Shown: piece after piece, positions 9,084 to 16,293 of the stretch
Position numbering within the stretch: the stretch's first letter is position 1
How the letters are laid out: each line of letters opens with the position of its first letter
Assembly (NCBI GenBank): GCA_964649195.1
Contig: CAZYPK010000092.1
Span: forward strand, 1 to 19,597
From: JTS-RE9 sp964649195
Lineage (GTDB): Bacteria > Planctomycetota > Phycisphaerae > Phycisphaerales > Phycisphaeraceae
Direction: 5' to 3'
Length of the DNA: 19,597 bases
Notes under the pieces: generated by a model
Told to the model about the DNA's origin: nothing
Databases searched by the model: none
What the model saw: only the letters and a program-made list of their open reading frames with translations
Program-made: the position numbers and the translations under genes

Positions 9084-10082
9084 TTACTCCACCACATACC
9101 CCTTGGTCTGCGGGTCCAGTTCCGCCAGTCTGCGAATGGCCTGTTGTGCCGCGGCGGTGCGCGGGTGATCTTTCACGACACGCTTGTACATGAAAATCGC
9201 GCTCACCGGTTTGCTTCGCTGTTCGTACCACTGGGCGGTGTAATAGACCTTCAGCGCCAGCGATTCATCGATGCGCACGAGCAGGGCATCGGCGCCAAGC
9301 TGTTCGGCATCGGCGGGATATTCCTGACGGTAGGCCCGCAGGCGCGAGGCGGCGTCGAGCAGGCCGGTCGGGTCGTACTTGGGGCCTTTGAAGGTCGCCA
9401 GGCTGGCCTGAATCAATCGCCGCATCACCCGCCGGCGATGCAGGCTCTGCGGATAGTTCTGGAGGAACAGGTCGTAGGCGATCGCCGCCTGGTGCATGGT
9501 GGCGGTGTCGTAGTAATAGTCGGCCAGGGAGAGGCTGGCCTTTTCGCCGATCTCGCTGCCGGGGGCGCGTTCCTGGATGCGCACGAACAGTTCCTCGGCT
9601 TCACCGGTGGCGGGCAGGATGGGCAGGCCGAGGAATTTGCGTTTGACACCGCTGGCGTAAAGCAGGGCGATCTTGTGTTCGCGCTCCAGTGCGGTCATGA
9701 AATGCTCCGAGCCGGGATAGCTGCGGACGAGCAGTTCGTAATCGTAGAGGGCGTTGTAATAATCGCGCTGGGCGACCTTGGCGTCGCCGCGCAGGAGATA
9801 GGCTTCATCAATCTGCGGATGCGTGGGATATTCCTCGATCCAGTCATCGGCCAGGTCCTGGGCCTTGCCGCCGCGGTCCTCGGCGATGAGCCGGCGGATG
9901 GTTTGAATTTTTCCCTCCGGCGAGTCGGGGGCGAAGGTGGGCAGCTTCTGAAATTGTCCCGAATCATCGAGCCTGCGGGTTTCCTGCGCCGCGACCGGGC
10001 GGGGTGTGAACAGAGTCAAACCCAACGACGCCAGGGCGAACCCGAGCGCGGCGCCAAGGCCCGCTGTCCTGCGATGCATCAT
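9084..10082 (-). CDS. BamD-like periplasmic TPR protein
   Basis: This is a 332-aa exported protein. Residues 1-33 form a signal peptide ending PVAAQ. The mature part is helical with TPR-like repeats: KAQDLADDWIEEYPTHPQIDEAYLLRGD (about 73-100), NALYDYELLVRSYPGS (about 110-125), AAIAYDLFLQNYPQS (about 199-213) and AIFMYKRVVKDHPRTAAA (about 295-312). This spacing of 'YP' after a helix is typical of BamD/YfiO and related outer-membrane assembly factors. Unlike BamD it has no lipobox cysteine and is longer, so it may be a soluble relative. The start ATG 10082 is fixed by GGAGG (10088-10092), 5 nt upstream. The frame is open to 10250, but the extra part is intergenic repeat. It heads a minus-strand run followed by lptE. 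Confidence 0.72.
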   Translation of the reverse strand: MMHRRTAGLGAALGFALASLGLTLFTPRPVAAQETRRLDDSGQFQKLPTFAPDSPEGKIQTIRRLIAEDRGGKAQDLADDWIEEYPTHPQIDEAYLLRGDAKVAQRDYYNALYDYELLVRSYPGSEHFMTALEREHKIALLYASGVKRKFLGLPILPATGEAEELFVRIQERAPGSEIGEKASLSLADYYYDTATMHQAAIAYDLFLQNYPQSLHRRRVMRRLIQASLATFKGPKYDPTGLLDAASRLRAYRQEYPADAEQLGADALLVRIDESLALKVYYTAQWYEQRSKPVSAIFMYKRVVKDHPRTAAAQQAIRRLAELDPQTKGYVVE

Positions 10083-10188
10083 GTCAGCCTCCGATCGAAG
10101 CGGGCATGATAGAGGTGCATGCGCAGTCGGACAAGGCGGCCTGCGATGGCCCGCAGGGTCGTTTAATCTCGGCGCCCACTTTGACCGG

Positions 10189-10334
10189 AAGTTCCAAATG
10201 ACAAAGCTCAAACTCCAAACAAGCTCCAAAGAACAAAAAAACGCAATCAAACAGAATCCGAATTCGGATCGGTTTTGCCCGGTTCGGCTCGCTTTCGAAT
10301 TTGTTTGAGATTTGGTGATTGTGATTTGGAGCTT
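10189..10334. repeat. A/T-rich inverted heptad repeat between divergent genes
   Basis: An arm starting AAGTTCCAAATG (10189-10250) faces an arm ending ATTTGGAGCTT (10280-10334). They are imperfect reverse complements with roughly 7-bp periodicity (ATTTGGT, GATTGTG, ATTTGGA). A perfect 14-bp palindrome ATCCGAATTCGGAT sits between them (10256-10269). The 370-nt gap 10083-10452 separates two divergent genes, so promoters for both should lie here. No clear pair could be assigned, and no gene is seen. Confidence 0.72.
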
Positions 10335-10441
10335 TTACTTCCGGTGATGCCCCTGCCCCTTCTTCATAAATCTGTTTCCCACGCACTGGACCGGTGCCGG
10401 ATTTTCCGCAACAATGGTTCGTCCACTGCCGTAGGACTTTC

Positions 10442-10446
10442 AGGGA
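10442..10446 (+). promoter_or_regulatory. Ribosome-binding site supporting a TTG start
   Basis: AGGGA ends 6 nt before TTG 10453 but 18 nt before the in-frame ATG 10465. This favours the unusual TTG start of the PL6-like gene. Confidence 0.5.
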
Positions 10447-10452
10447 CCTGCC

Positions 10453-11895
10453 TTGCGAACTTTCATGCCTGCCATCTGGATCGCTTTTTTCGTCGTCGCT
10501 TCCGGGCTGACCGCGCCTGCGGTGGCGCAGCCGGGCGGCGGAGCGTTGCAGCAGCGGCTCGATGACGCGGTGCCCGGCGCGGTGATCGAGCCGCCCGCCG
10601 GTTCCATCAGGCTCGGCAGGCCGCTGCTGATCACCCGCAGCGGCACCGAGTCGGCGCCGATCACGCTGCGGGCCCGCGACCGTGGCCGGACCGCCTTCGA
10701 CGGCAACGCCGGCATCGAGCTGCGCGGCGTCAGCCACGTGGTCATCGAAGGCTTCTCCTTCATCCACGAAAACCGAACCCCCGCCATCAAGCTCATCGAC
10801 TGCAACAACGTCCGCATCACCCGCTGCTCCTTCAAACTGGGTACAGGCCAGGCGCAGCGGCAGAACTGGATTCACATCACCGGCGGCAAGAGCGGACGCA
10901 ATCGCATCGATCACAACCTCTTCGATGACCTGACCACCGCCGGGGCCTACATCGCCATCGATGGCGCGGAGGAGGCGCCCTTTCAGATCAGCAAGGGCGA
11001 CCGCATCGACTACAACCACTTCCGCGCCATCCCTCGCCGCGAAGGCGGCGGGGCACGCGCCATCCGGCTGGGCTGGACGAAGCTCGCCGCCGGCCAGGGG
11101 CAGTCGCTGGTCGAATACAACCTCTTCGACAACTGCAACGGCGATGACGAACTGATCACCGTCCGTTCCGGCGGCCAGTTCATCCGCTACAACACGTTCC
11201 TCAACTGTGCCGGCTACCTCACGCTTCGCATGGGATCGGGCAACATGGTCGAAGGCAACTTCTTCTACGCGGAGAACAAGGAAAACGTCGGCGGCATCCG
11301 CGTCTTCGGCGAGGAGGCCAAGGTCTTCAACAACTACTTCGAGGGCCTCACCGCGCCGGCCGTGGTGCTCTCCAACGGCCTGGCCGAGCCGGGCAAAATC
11401 GATGTGCCCCGCCCCGCGGCCCGCAAGGCCATGATCGTCTTCAACACCTGGGTCAACTGCGGCGGAGGCGTGATCGAACTGGGCGCCACCGGCGGGGGTG
11501 TCCTCACCCAGCCCCCGGCCGACTGCCTCATCGCCAACAACGTCGCCATCGGCTACGGCGACGAACTCATCCGCGTCCGCACCAGGCCCGAAACCGTCCG
11601 CTGGTCCAGGAACATCATGTTCCACGCCAACGCCAAGGAAAAAGTCGGCATCGATGTCCCCGATGACCAGATCAGCGTCGTCTTCCCCAGGCTGCGCAAC
11701 CAGGGCGGCATCTGGCGGCTAAGCCCCAACAGCCCGGCCATCGATTACGCGGAAGGCGAGTTCGACTTCGTCACCACCGACATCGACGGCCAGCCGCGAC
11801 CCAAGAAAATGGACGCCGGCAGCGACGAATTCGCCACCGGCCCCATCAAGCAACGCCCCTTCACCGCCGCCGACGTCGGTGTCGATGCGCCGTAA
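10453..11895 (+). CDS. PL6 / chondroitinase B-like parallel beta-helix protein
   Basis: This is a 480-aa exported protein with a signal peptide at residues 1-26 (ends APAVAQ). The body is a right-handed beta-helix with many N-x-F turns (IDHNLFDDL, IDYNHFRAI, VEYNLFDNC, IRYNTFLNC, VEGNFFYAE, VFNNYFEGL), matching the polysaccharide lyase 6 family (alginate and dermatan-sulfate lyases). The conserved block DDELITVRSGG..IRYNTF..LTLRMG..VEGNFF is clear. By recalled alignment to Pedobacter chondroitinase B, R238 sits where the catalytic base Lys250 is expected and R259 matches Arg271. The spacing of 21 residues is identical. E233 and D231 would correspond to calcium ligands. The Lys-to-Arg change makes lyase activity doubtful. 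TTG 10453 was chosen: AGGGA lies 6 nt upstream and the start gives a charged n-region. ATG 10465 is the alternative. The substrate is unknown. Confidence 0.85.
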   Translation: MRTFMPAIWIAFFVVASGLTAPAVAQPGGGALQQRLDDAVPGAVIEPPAGSIRLGRPLLITRSGTESAPITLRARDRGRTAFDGNAGIELRGVSHVVIEGFSFIHENRTPAIKLIDCNNVRITRCSFKLGTGQAQRQNWIHITGGKSGRNRIDHNLFDDLTTAGAYIAIDGAEEAPFQISKGDRIDYNHFRAIPRREGGGARAIRLGWTKLAAGQGQSLVEYNLFDNCNGDDELITVRSGGQFIRYNTFLNCAGYLTLRMGSGNMVEGNFFYAENKENVGGIRVFGEEAKVFNNYFEGLTAPAVVLSNGLAEPGKIDVPRPAARKAMIVFNTWVNCGGGVIELGATGGGVLTQPPADCLIANNVAIGYGDELIRVRTRPETVRWSRNIMFHANAKEKVGIDVPDDQISVVFPRLRNQGGIWRLSPNSPAIDYAEGEFDFVTTDIDGQPRPKKMDAGSDEFATGPIKQRPFTAADVGVDAP

Positions 11896-11896
11896 A

Positions 11897-12015
11897 CCGC
11901 AGCGTCCTCGCTGCGCGTCCGTCCCAGCCGCAGCGTCCTCGCTGCGCGTCCATCCCAGCCGCAGCGTCCTCGCTGCGCGTCCATCCCAGCCGCAGCGTCC
12001 TCGCTGCGCGTCCGC
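11897..12015. repeat. Four-copy 31-bp tandem palindromic repeat
   Basis: Units start at 11897, 11928, 11959 and 11990. Each contains the perfect hairpin CGCAGCGTCCTCGCTGCG (7-bp arms, TCCT loop) plus a linker CGTCCRTCCCAGC. The copies are nearly identical. The array starts one base after the PL6-gene stop. A single copy in the opposite orientation lies at 14219-14241. Confidence 0.93.
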
Positions 12016-12031
12016 CTCCCCTCCGACTCGC

Positions 12032-12037
12032 TATCAT
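12032..12037 (+). promoter_or_regulatory. TATCAT -10-like box 6 nt before the dehydrogenase start
   Basis: TATCAT is followed by CTCCTC and ATG 12044. No Shine-Dalgarno is present, so this is consistent with a leaderless mRNA. Confidence 0.4.
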
Positions 12038-12043
12038 CTCCTC

Positions 12044-13042
12044 ATGGCTGATCACATCGTTGTCGTCGATGGCCACACGCTGGTCCCCGAACCCGACCGC
12101 CCGGGCGAACTCGATTGGCGTGCCATCGAATCGCTCGGTCAACTCACCGTCCACGATCGCACCCCGCCTGCGCAGATGGCCCACCGACTCGATCGCTGCA
12201 CCATCGCCCTGACCAACAAAGCCGGCTTCGACGAAGCCCTGATCGCCCGGCTTCCCGATCTCAAATACATCGGCATCACCGCGACGGGCGCCAACATCGT
12301 CGATCTTCACGCCGCCTCGAAGCGAAACATCATCGTCACCAACGTCCCGGGCTACGGGGCCAACTCCGTCGCCCAGCATGTCTTCGCGTTGCTCCTCGAA
12401 CTGACCAATCATGTCGGGGCCCACAACCTCGCCGTCCGGCCGATGCAGGGCTACGCCGGCTGGCCCGGCGCCAGCGACTGGTGCTTCACCGTTTCGCCGC
12501 TCGTCGAGCTGGCCGACAAAACGCTGGGCATCGTCGGCCTGGGCGCCATCGGTCAGCGCGTCGCCCAGATCGGCGCCGCCCTGGGCATGCGCATCGCCGC
12601 CGCCCATCAGCGATCAATGCGCGAAACAAGACTCGAAGGCATCGAAATCGAATGGCTGCCCACCGATGAGCTTTTCGCACGGGCCGATGTCCTTTCCCTC
12701 CACTGCCCGCTCACCGAAACAACCAAACACACCGTCAGCGCCATCCGCCTGGCGATGATGAAGCCCGCCGCGTTCCTCATCAACACCGGGCGCGGCGGAC
12801 TCATCGACGAGTCCGCCCTGGCCCACGCCCTGCGCGATGGCCGGATCGCCGGCGCCGCGCTGGATGTGCTTTCCACCGAGCCGCCTGATGCGAACAACCC
12901 GCTGCTCTCGGCCCCGCGCTGCATCATCACCCCGCACGTCGCCTGGGCCAGCGTCGAAGCCCGCCGAAGGCTGATGCGGATCGCCGCCGACAACATCCGC
13001 GCCTACCAACTGGGCAAACCGGTGAACGTGGTGAACCCATAA
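12044..13042 (+). CDS. D-2-hydroxyacid dehydrogenase (glycerate dehydrogenase / hydroxypyruvate reductase-like)
   Basis: This is a 332-aa cytosolic NAD(P)-dependent oxidoreductase. The nucleotide-binding loop GLGAIG is at 165-170. The catalytic triad is complete: R250 (INTGRGG), E279 (DVLSTEP) and H298 (TPHVAWAS). The TPHVAWAS...EARRRL ending is typical of the glycerate dehydrogenase/HprA branch, which interconverts hydroxypyruvate and D-glycerate. After the second beta strand the sequence reads AAAHQRS, without the acidic residue typical of NAD-specific members, so NADPH use is possible. Start ATG 12044 was chosen; the open frame extends upstream to 11879 only through the 31-bp tandem repeat. 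The stop is followed at once by a palindromic word. A role in glycerate or serine metabolism is inferred; other 2-hydroxyacids cannot be excluded. Confidence 0.88.
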   Translation: MADHIVVVDGHTLVPEPDRPGELDWRAIESLGQLTVHDRTPPAQMAHRLDRCTIALTNKAGFDEALIARLPDLKYIGITATGANIVDLHAASKRNIIVTNVPGYGANSVAQHVFALLLELTNHVGAHNLAVRPMQGYAGWPGASDWCFTVSPLVELADKTLGIVGLGAIGQRVAQIGAALGMRIAAAHQRSMRETRLEGIEIEWLPTDELFARADVLSLHCPLTETTKHTVSAIRLAMMKPAAFLINTGRGGLIDESALAHALRDGRIAGAALDVLSTEPPDANNPLLSAPRCIITPHVAWASVEARRRLMRIAADNIRAYQLGKPVNVVNP

Positions 13043-13045
13043 CCC

Positions 13046-13066
13046 CCAAGCCGCTTGCGGCTTCGC
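13046..13066. repeat. Palindromic word AAGCCGCTTGCGGCTT
   Basis: Perfect hairpin AAGCCGC/GCGGCTT at 13048-13063, three bases after the dehydrogenase stop plus a short C run. Read on the minus strand, the wider sequence (CGAAGCCGCAAGCGGCTTG, then Gs) matches the words at 5156 and 16063. It lies between convergent genes and has no T tract, so it is not a standard terminator. Confidence 0.75.
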
Positions 13067-13095
13067 GATCCCCTGGTTGACGGTCAAGTGAAAAC

Positions 13096-14115
13096 TCAAT
13101 CCATCCACCGCGAAAGCAGCCTGGCCGGCGCGTCGTGATAAATCATCTTCAGCTCATCCGTTGACAGCCCCGCCCCGCGCAGCGTGGCCGTCGCATCGGC
13201 CGGGACGGTTGCATCGACCATGTTCAGATCGGGATCGACGATCGGACTGGCGCCCTCATACGTCGTTTCAAACATCGTCCGCAGCGCCCACCACCGGCTG
13301 GCGTACAGGTCAAAACTCATGTCGTGCGTGTTGGCCACGATGTCGCTGCCGAAGAGAATCCGACCCGCGTTGCGACGGCAGAACGATCGCAGCTCCGCAG
13401 GCTTCCTGCCCAGCTCGCGCACCATCCACTTGGTCGCGCTGGTGTCCAGATACAGGTTCGGATGACGGTCGAGCATCGATTGAAGATGATCCAGATGCTC
13501 CGGGTCCCCGCCCATGTGGGCGGCAAGCCAGGGCACATCGCCATGTTCATCGAGCAGCCGCTCAAACGGTTCGTACTGCTGCGCCTTGGTGCCATATTTT
13601 TTCGCATCGGCATACTTGGTGGCGAACCAGGTGTCGGGGTCCGAGACGTGGACCATGAACATCATGCCCAGCTCGCGCGCCAGCCGGATGCCTTCCTTGC
13701 GGGCCGGTGAATCGAGCGTCAGGGCGTCGCTGAAATCCCTGCCCCGCGGCGCAGCCCAGAGCTTGACGATGCGCGATCCCTTCTCGTGAAACTTCACGAT
13801 GCGGTCGAGCCAGTCGGTGGTGAAGGTGCCAGGCTGATCCTTCTTCTCATAGTCGGGCACCGCGATGAACCGGATGCGCGACCCGAACGCGCGCTTCAGA
13901 TCATCCACCAGTTCCAGCGGCGCCATCGTCCAGATGCGCTCGATGTTGTAGAGGTCCGCCACCTGAAAAAAGAGACGGGCGGATTCGAGGCTGTGAATGT
14001 GGTTATGCACATCCCATATCGGCCCGCCATAAGGCAGCCGCCCCGCTTCAACGCGATAGTCCAGGCCCAGCATGTTCGCGGGATTTTTCGGAACGACATC
14101 GGTGGCGATCATCAT
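13096..14115 (-). CDS. Amidohydrolase-2 family metal-dependent hydrolase
   Basis: This is a 339-aa cytosolic TIM-barrel enzyme. Candidate metal and active-site residues follow the amidohydrolase pattern: the DVHNHIH cluster (H37, H39, H41) after strand 1, K118 in IVKLW, H156 in MVHVSDPD, H200 in WLAAHMGG and D258 in ILFGSDIV. The DxHxH start and the late GSD are hallmarks of the PF04909 group (decarboxylases and hydrolases such as the ACMSD-like and uronate-isomerase-like lines). The substrate cannot be told from sequence. The start is at a double ATG (14115/14112), with a TAAACT box 6 nt upstream and no Shine-Dalgarno. It stands alone, convergent with the dehydrogenase and divergent from pyk. 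Confidence 0.85.
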   Translation of the reverse strand: MMIATDVVPKNPANMLGLDYRVEAGRLPYGGPIWDVHNHIHSLESARLFFQVADLYNIERIWTMAPLELVDDLKRAFGSRIRFIAVPDYEKKDQPGTFTTDWLDRIVKFHEKGSRIVKLWAAPRGRDFSDALTLDSPARKEGIRLARELGMMFMVHVSDPDTWFATKYADAKKYGTKAQQYEPFERLLDEHGDVPWLAAHMGGDPEHLDHLQSMLDRHPNLYLDTSATKWMVRELGRKPAELRSFCRRNAGRILFGSDIVANTHDMSFDLYASRWWALRTMFETTYEGASPIVDPDLNMVDATVPADATATLRGAGLSTDELKMIYHDAPARLLSRWMD

Positions 14116-14121
14116 GCGGGA

Positions 14122-14127
14122 AGTTTA
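14122..14127 (-). promoter_or_regulatory. TAAACT -10-like box 6 nt before the amidohydrolase start
   Basis: Read on the minus strand, TAAACT is followed by TCCCGC and ATG. This matches the TANNNT layout before three plus-strand genes and suggests a leaderless transcript. Confidence 0.4.
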
Positions 14128-14134
14128 GTGCAGG

Positions 14135-14308
14135 GAAAGGGGAAGGGGGAAAAGAGGAAGGCACGAAGGGGGAAGAATGGCCAATGGCCATTGCAAAATG
14201 CAAATTGCAAAATGGCAGACGCGCAGCGAGGACGCTGCGGCTATGAATTCATCTGTCTCCTGTCTCCTGTTTCCTGTTTCCTGTCCCCTGTCTCCTTCTC
14301 CTGTCCCT
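14135..14308. repeat. Composite repeat block between amidohydrolase and pyk
   Basis: The block holds, in order: a purine-rich GGCACGAA tract (about 14135-14172), heptads of AATGGCC and ATTGCAA type (14176-14215), the palindromic word of the 31-bp array in reverse orientation (14219-14241), and seven CTGTYYC heptads (about 14250-14300). Both divergent promoters flank it. No gene is seen. Confidence 0.85.
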
Positions 14309-14320
14309 CTGCCGTGCCGA

Positions 14321-14326
14321 TACAAT
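14321..14326 (+). promoter_or_regulatory. TACAAT -10-like box 7 nt before pyk
   Basis: TACAAT is followed by CCCCTCC and ATG 14334. There is no Shine-Dalgarno and no clear -35; a leaderless transcript is inferred. Confidence 0.45.
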
Positions 14327-14333
14327 CCCCTCC

Positions 14334-15851
14334 ATGCCAGAACCGACTCCCTTCATGCTCACCAAGATCATCGCCACCCTTGGTCCCGCGACCTCGGAAG
14401 TGGGCATCATCGTGCGTCTCATCGAGGAAGGCGCCCGCGTGTTTCGGCTCAATTTCTCGCATGGTTCCTTCGACGGTTTTGGAAAGCTGCTTGCCGCCGT
14501 GCGCGAGGCTTCACGCAGGATCGGCATCCATGTCGGCGTCATGGGCGACCTGTGCGGCCCCAAGATCCGCATCGGCGAAGTGGTCGCCGGCGGGGTGCTG
14601 CTGGCCGTGGGCGACACCCTCATCATCCAATCCAAGCCTCATGTGGGCGGCGAACCGGCCCCGCTCTCGCCGCCGGGCGCCGCCACCTTCTCCATCACCG
14701 CCCCGCAGGTGCTGCCGGATATCGATGCCGGCGACCGCCTGCTCATCGACGATGGCAACGTGCGCTCGCTCGTCATCGAAAGGCAGGGCGAAGGCGATTC
14801 GCTCCGCCTGCACTGCCAGGTCACCACGGGCGGCCTGGTCACCCGCGCCAAGGGCGTCAACCTGCCCGACAGCAAACTCACCGTGCCTTCGCTTACGGAG
14901 TACGACAGGGAATGCGTCCGCTGGGCGGTGAAGCACGAGCTCGATCTGCTCGCCCTGAGCTTCGTGCGAAAGGCGGAGGATGTGGTCGAGCTCAAGGCGT
15001 TGCTCAAGTCGCTGGCGCCGCCGGGCGAGCCTGCGATTCCGGTGGTTTCCAAGATAGAAAAACCGCAGGCGATGGCGGACCTGGAAAACATTCTCAAGGT
15101 TTCCGAAGGCGTGATGGTGGCGCGCGGCGACCTGGGGGTGGAGATGGAACTGACCGAGGTGCCCATCATTCAGAAGCGGATCATCTCGATGGCTCACGAG
15201 CAGGGCCGGCCGGTGATCGTGGCCACGCAGATGCTGCAATCGATGATCGAAAGCCCGCAGCCGACGCGGGCGGAGGTCTCCGATGTGGCCAACGCGATCT
15301 ACGATGGCGCGGGCAAGGTGATGCTGTCGGGCGAAACCGCGGTGGGCAGGTTCCCGGCCGCCGCGGTGGCCTTCATGACCCGCATCGCCAAGAACACCGA
15401 AAGCCATCTGATCACCAACCCCGAAGGGTACGGCCAGGCGTGGAACAGGCCCGCCAAGTGGCGCACCACCGGCAGGCGCAGCGCGGCGCTGAGCTACGGC
15501 GTCCGGCAGATCGTGCGCGACTACGCGGCGAAGTTCGTCGTGCTCTGGTCGCAGCGCGGCGGCGGGGCGCGCTACATCTCCCTCACCCGCGTCAACGTCC
15601 CCATCCTCGCCTGCTCCAGCGAAGAGGCGGCGCTGCGGCGAATGAGTTTTCTCTTCGGCGTGCATCCGATCCACATGGTTCAGCCGGTGAACGTGGAGGC
15701 GTTCGGCGCTTCGATCGATCAGCTCATCCTCGATCGCCAATGGGCCCGGCCGGGCGATCCCTATGTCCTCATCGCCGGCGAACCCATCGGCACACCGGGC
15801 GTGACCAACATCGTCGCCCTGAGACACATCGGCGGCGAAGACGCGCGGTAG
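14334..15851 (+). CDS. pyk: Pyruvate kinase
   Basis: This is a 505-aa cytosolic glycolytic enzyme that makes pyruvate and ATP from phosphoenolpyruvate and ADP. Motifs in order: TKIIATLGPAT (10-20), RLNFSHG with R38 and N40, GDLCGPKIRIG (71-81), the SKIEKPQAM signature with K240 and E242, ARGDLGVEMEL with D266, VATQMLQSMI with T298, and PTRAEVSDVANAIYDG..VMLSGETAVG (310-338). The lid (B) domain covers about 84-185. The C-terminal domain is complete, ending near residue 500. It is slightly longer than E. coli enzymes (about 470-480 aa). ATG 14334 was chosen for the TACAAT box 7 nt upstream; ATG 14355 is possible. The stop is followed directly by a repeat block. Confidence 0.97.
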   Translation: MPEPTPFMLTKIIATLGPATSEVGIIVRLIEEGARVFRLNFSHGSFDGFGKLLAAVREASRRIGIHVGVMGDLCGPKIRIGEVVAGGVLLAVGDTLIIQSKPHVGGEPAPLSPPGAATFSITAPQVLPDIDAGDRLLIDDGNVRSLVIERQGEGDSLRLHCQVTTGGLVTRAKGVNLPDSKLTVPSLTEYDRECVRWAVKHELDLLALSFVRKAEDVVELKALLKSLAPPGEPAIPVVSKIEKPQAMADLENILKVSEGVMVARGDLGVEMELTEVPIIQKRIISMAHEQGRPVIVATQMLQSMIESPQPTRAEVSDVANAIYDGAGKVMLSGETAVGRFPAAAVAFMTRIAKNTESHLITNPEGYGQAWNRPAKWRTTGRRSAALSYGVRQIVRDYAAKFVVLWSQRGGGARYISLTRVNVPILACSSEEAALRRMSFLFGVHPIHMVQPVNVEAFGASIDQLILDRQWARPGDPYVLIAGEPIGTPGVTNIVALRHIGGEDAR

Positions 15852-15852
15852 C

Positions 15853-16200
15853 GGGGAGGCGCGGAGGGGGAAAGTTCCGAGTTCCGAGTTCCGGGTTCCG
15901 AGTTGAAAGGCAAGGGGGAAGAGGAAGGCATTGAGGCACGAAGGGAAAGGCAGAAAGGCACGAATGCTGAATGCTGAATGCTGAAGGCTGAATGCTGAAG
16001 GCCGAATGAGGAGAGGCAGACGTACACCCCAGATGATGGGTTGTCTGCTCCGCCATTCGGAGCGAAGCCGCAAGCGGCTTGTGGGACACCCCTTCCCCCC
16101 TTCGTGCCTTTCTTCCCCCTTGCCTTTCAACTCGGAACCCGGAACTCGGAACTTTTCATCCTCTCTCCCCTCCGTGCCTTCGTGCCTTCTGTCCCCTGTC
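15853..16200. repeat. Long inverted repeat with 7-bp units between pyk and the kinase
   Basis: The left arm (15872-15922, 51 nt) and right arm (16111-16154, 44 nt) are perfect reverse complements, except that the left has one extra 7-bp GAGTTCC unit. The left side continues with GGCACGAA-type tracts and seven GAATGCT-type heptads (15963-16010). The middle carries the palindromic word CGAAGCCGCAAGCGGCTT (16063-16085). The right side ends in CTGTCCC units. No gene is seen in 15852-16293. A TACACT motif at about 16229 could be a kinase -10 box. Confidence 0.9.
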
Positions 16201-16293
16201 CCAACATGAAGCCCCTGCCGCTGATCTGTTACACTGCCGCACTTCATTGGGCGTGTCAACCGGTTCATCTTCCGGCAACTGCGAGGTCCATGC

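Noticed and set aside
10083..10250. N-terminal extension of the BamD-like protein
   Set aside because: It is repeat-derived, and a GGAGG site sits 5 nt before ATG 10082.
10084..11625. 513-codon minus-strand open frame opposite the PL6-like gene
   Set aside because: The plus strand encodes a signal peptide and a full beta-helix. The reverse frame runs through the intergenic repeats and shows no domain.
11897..12015. CRISPR array
   Set aside because: The 31-bp units are directly contiguous, with no variable spacers and no cas genes. They are tandem palindromes.
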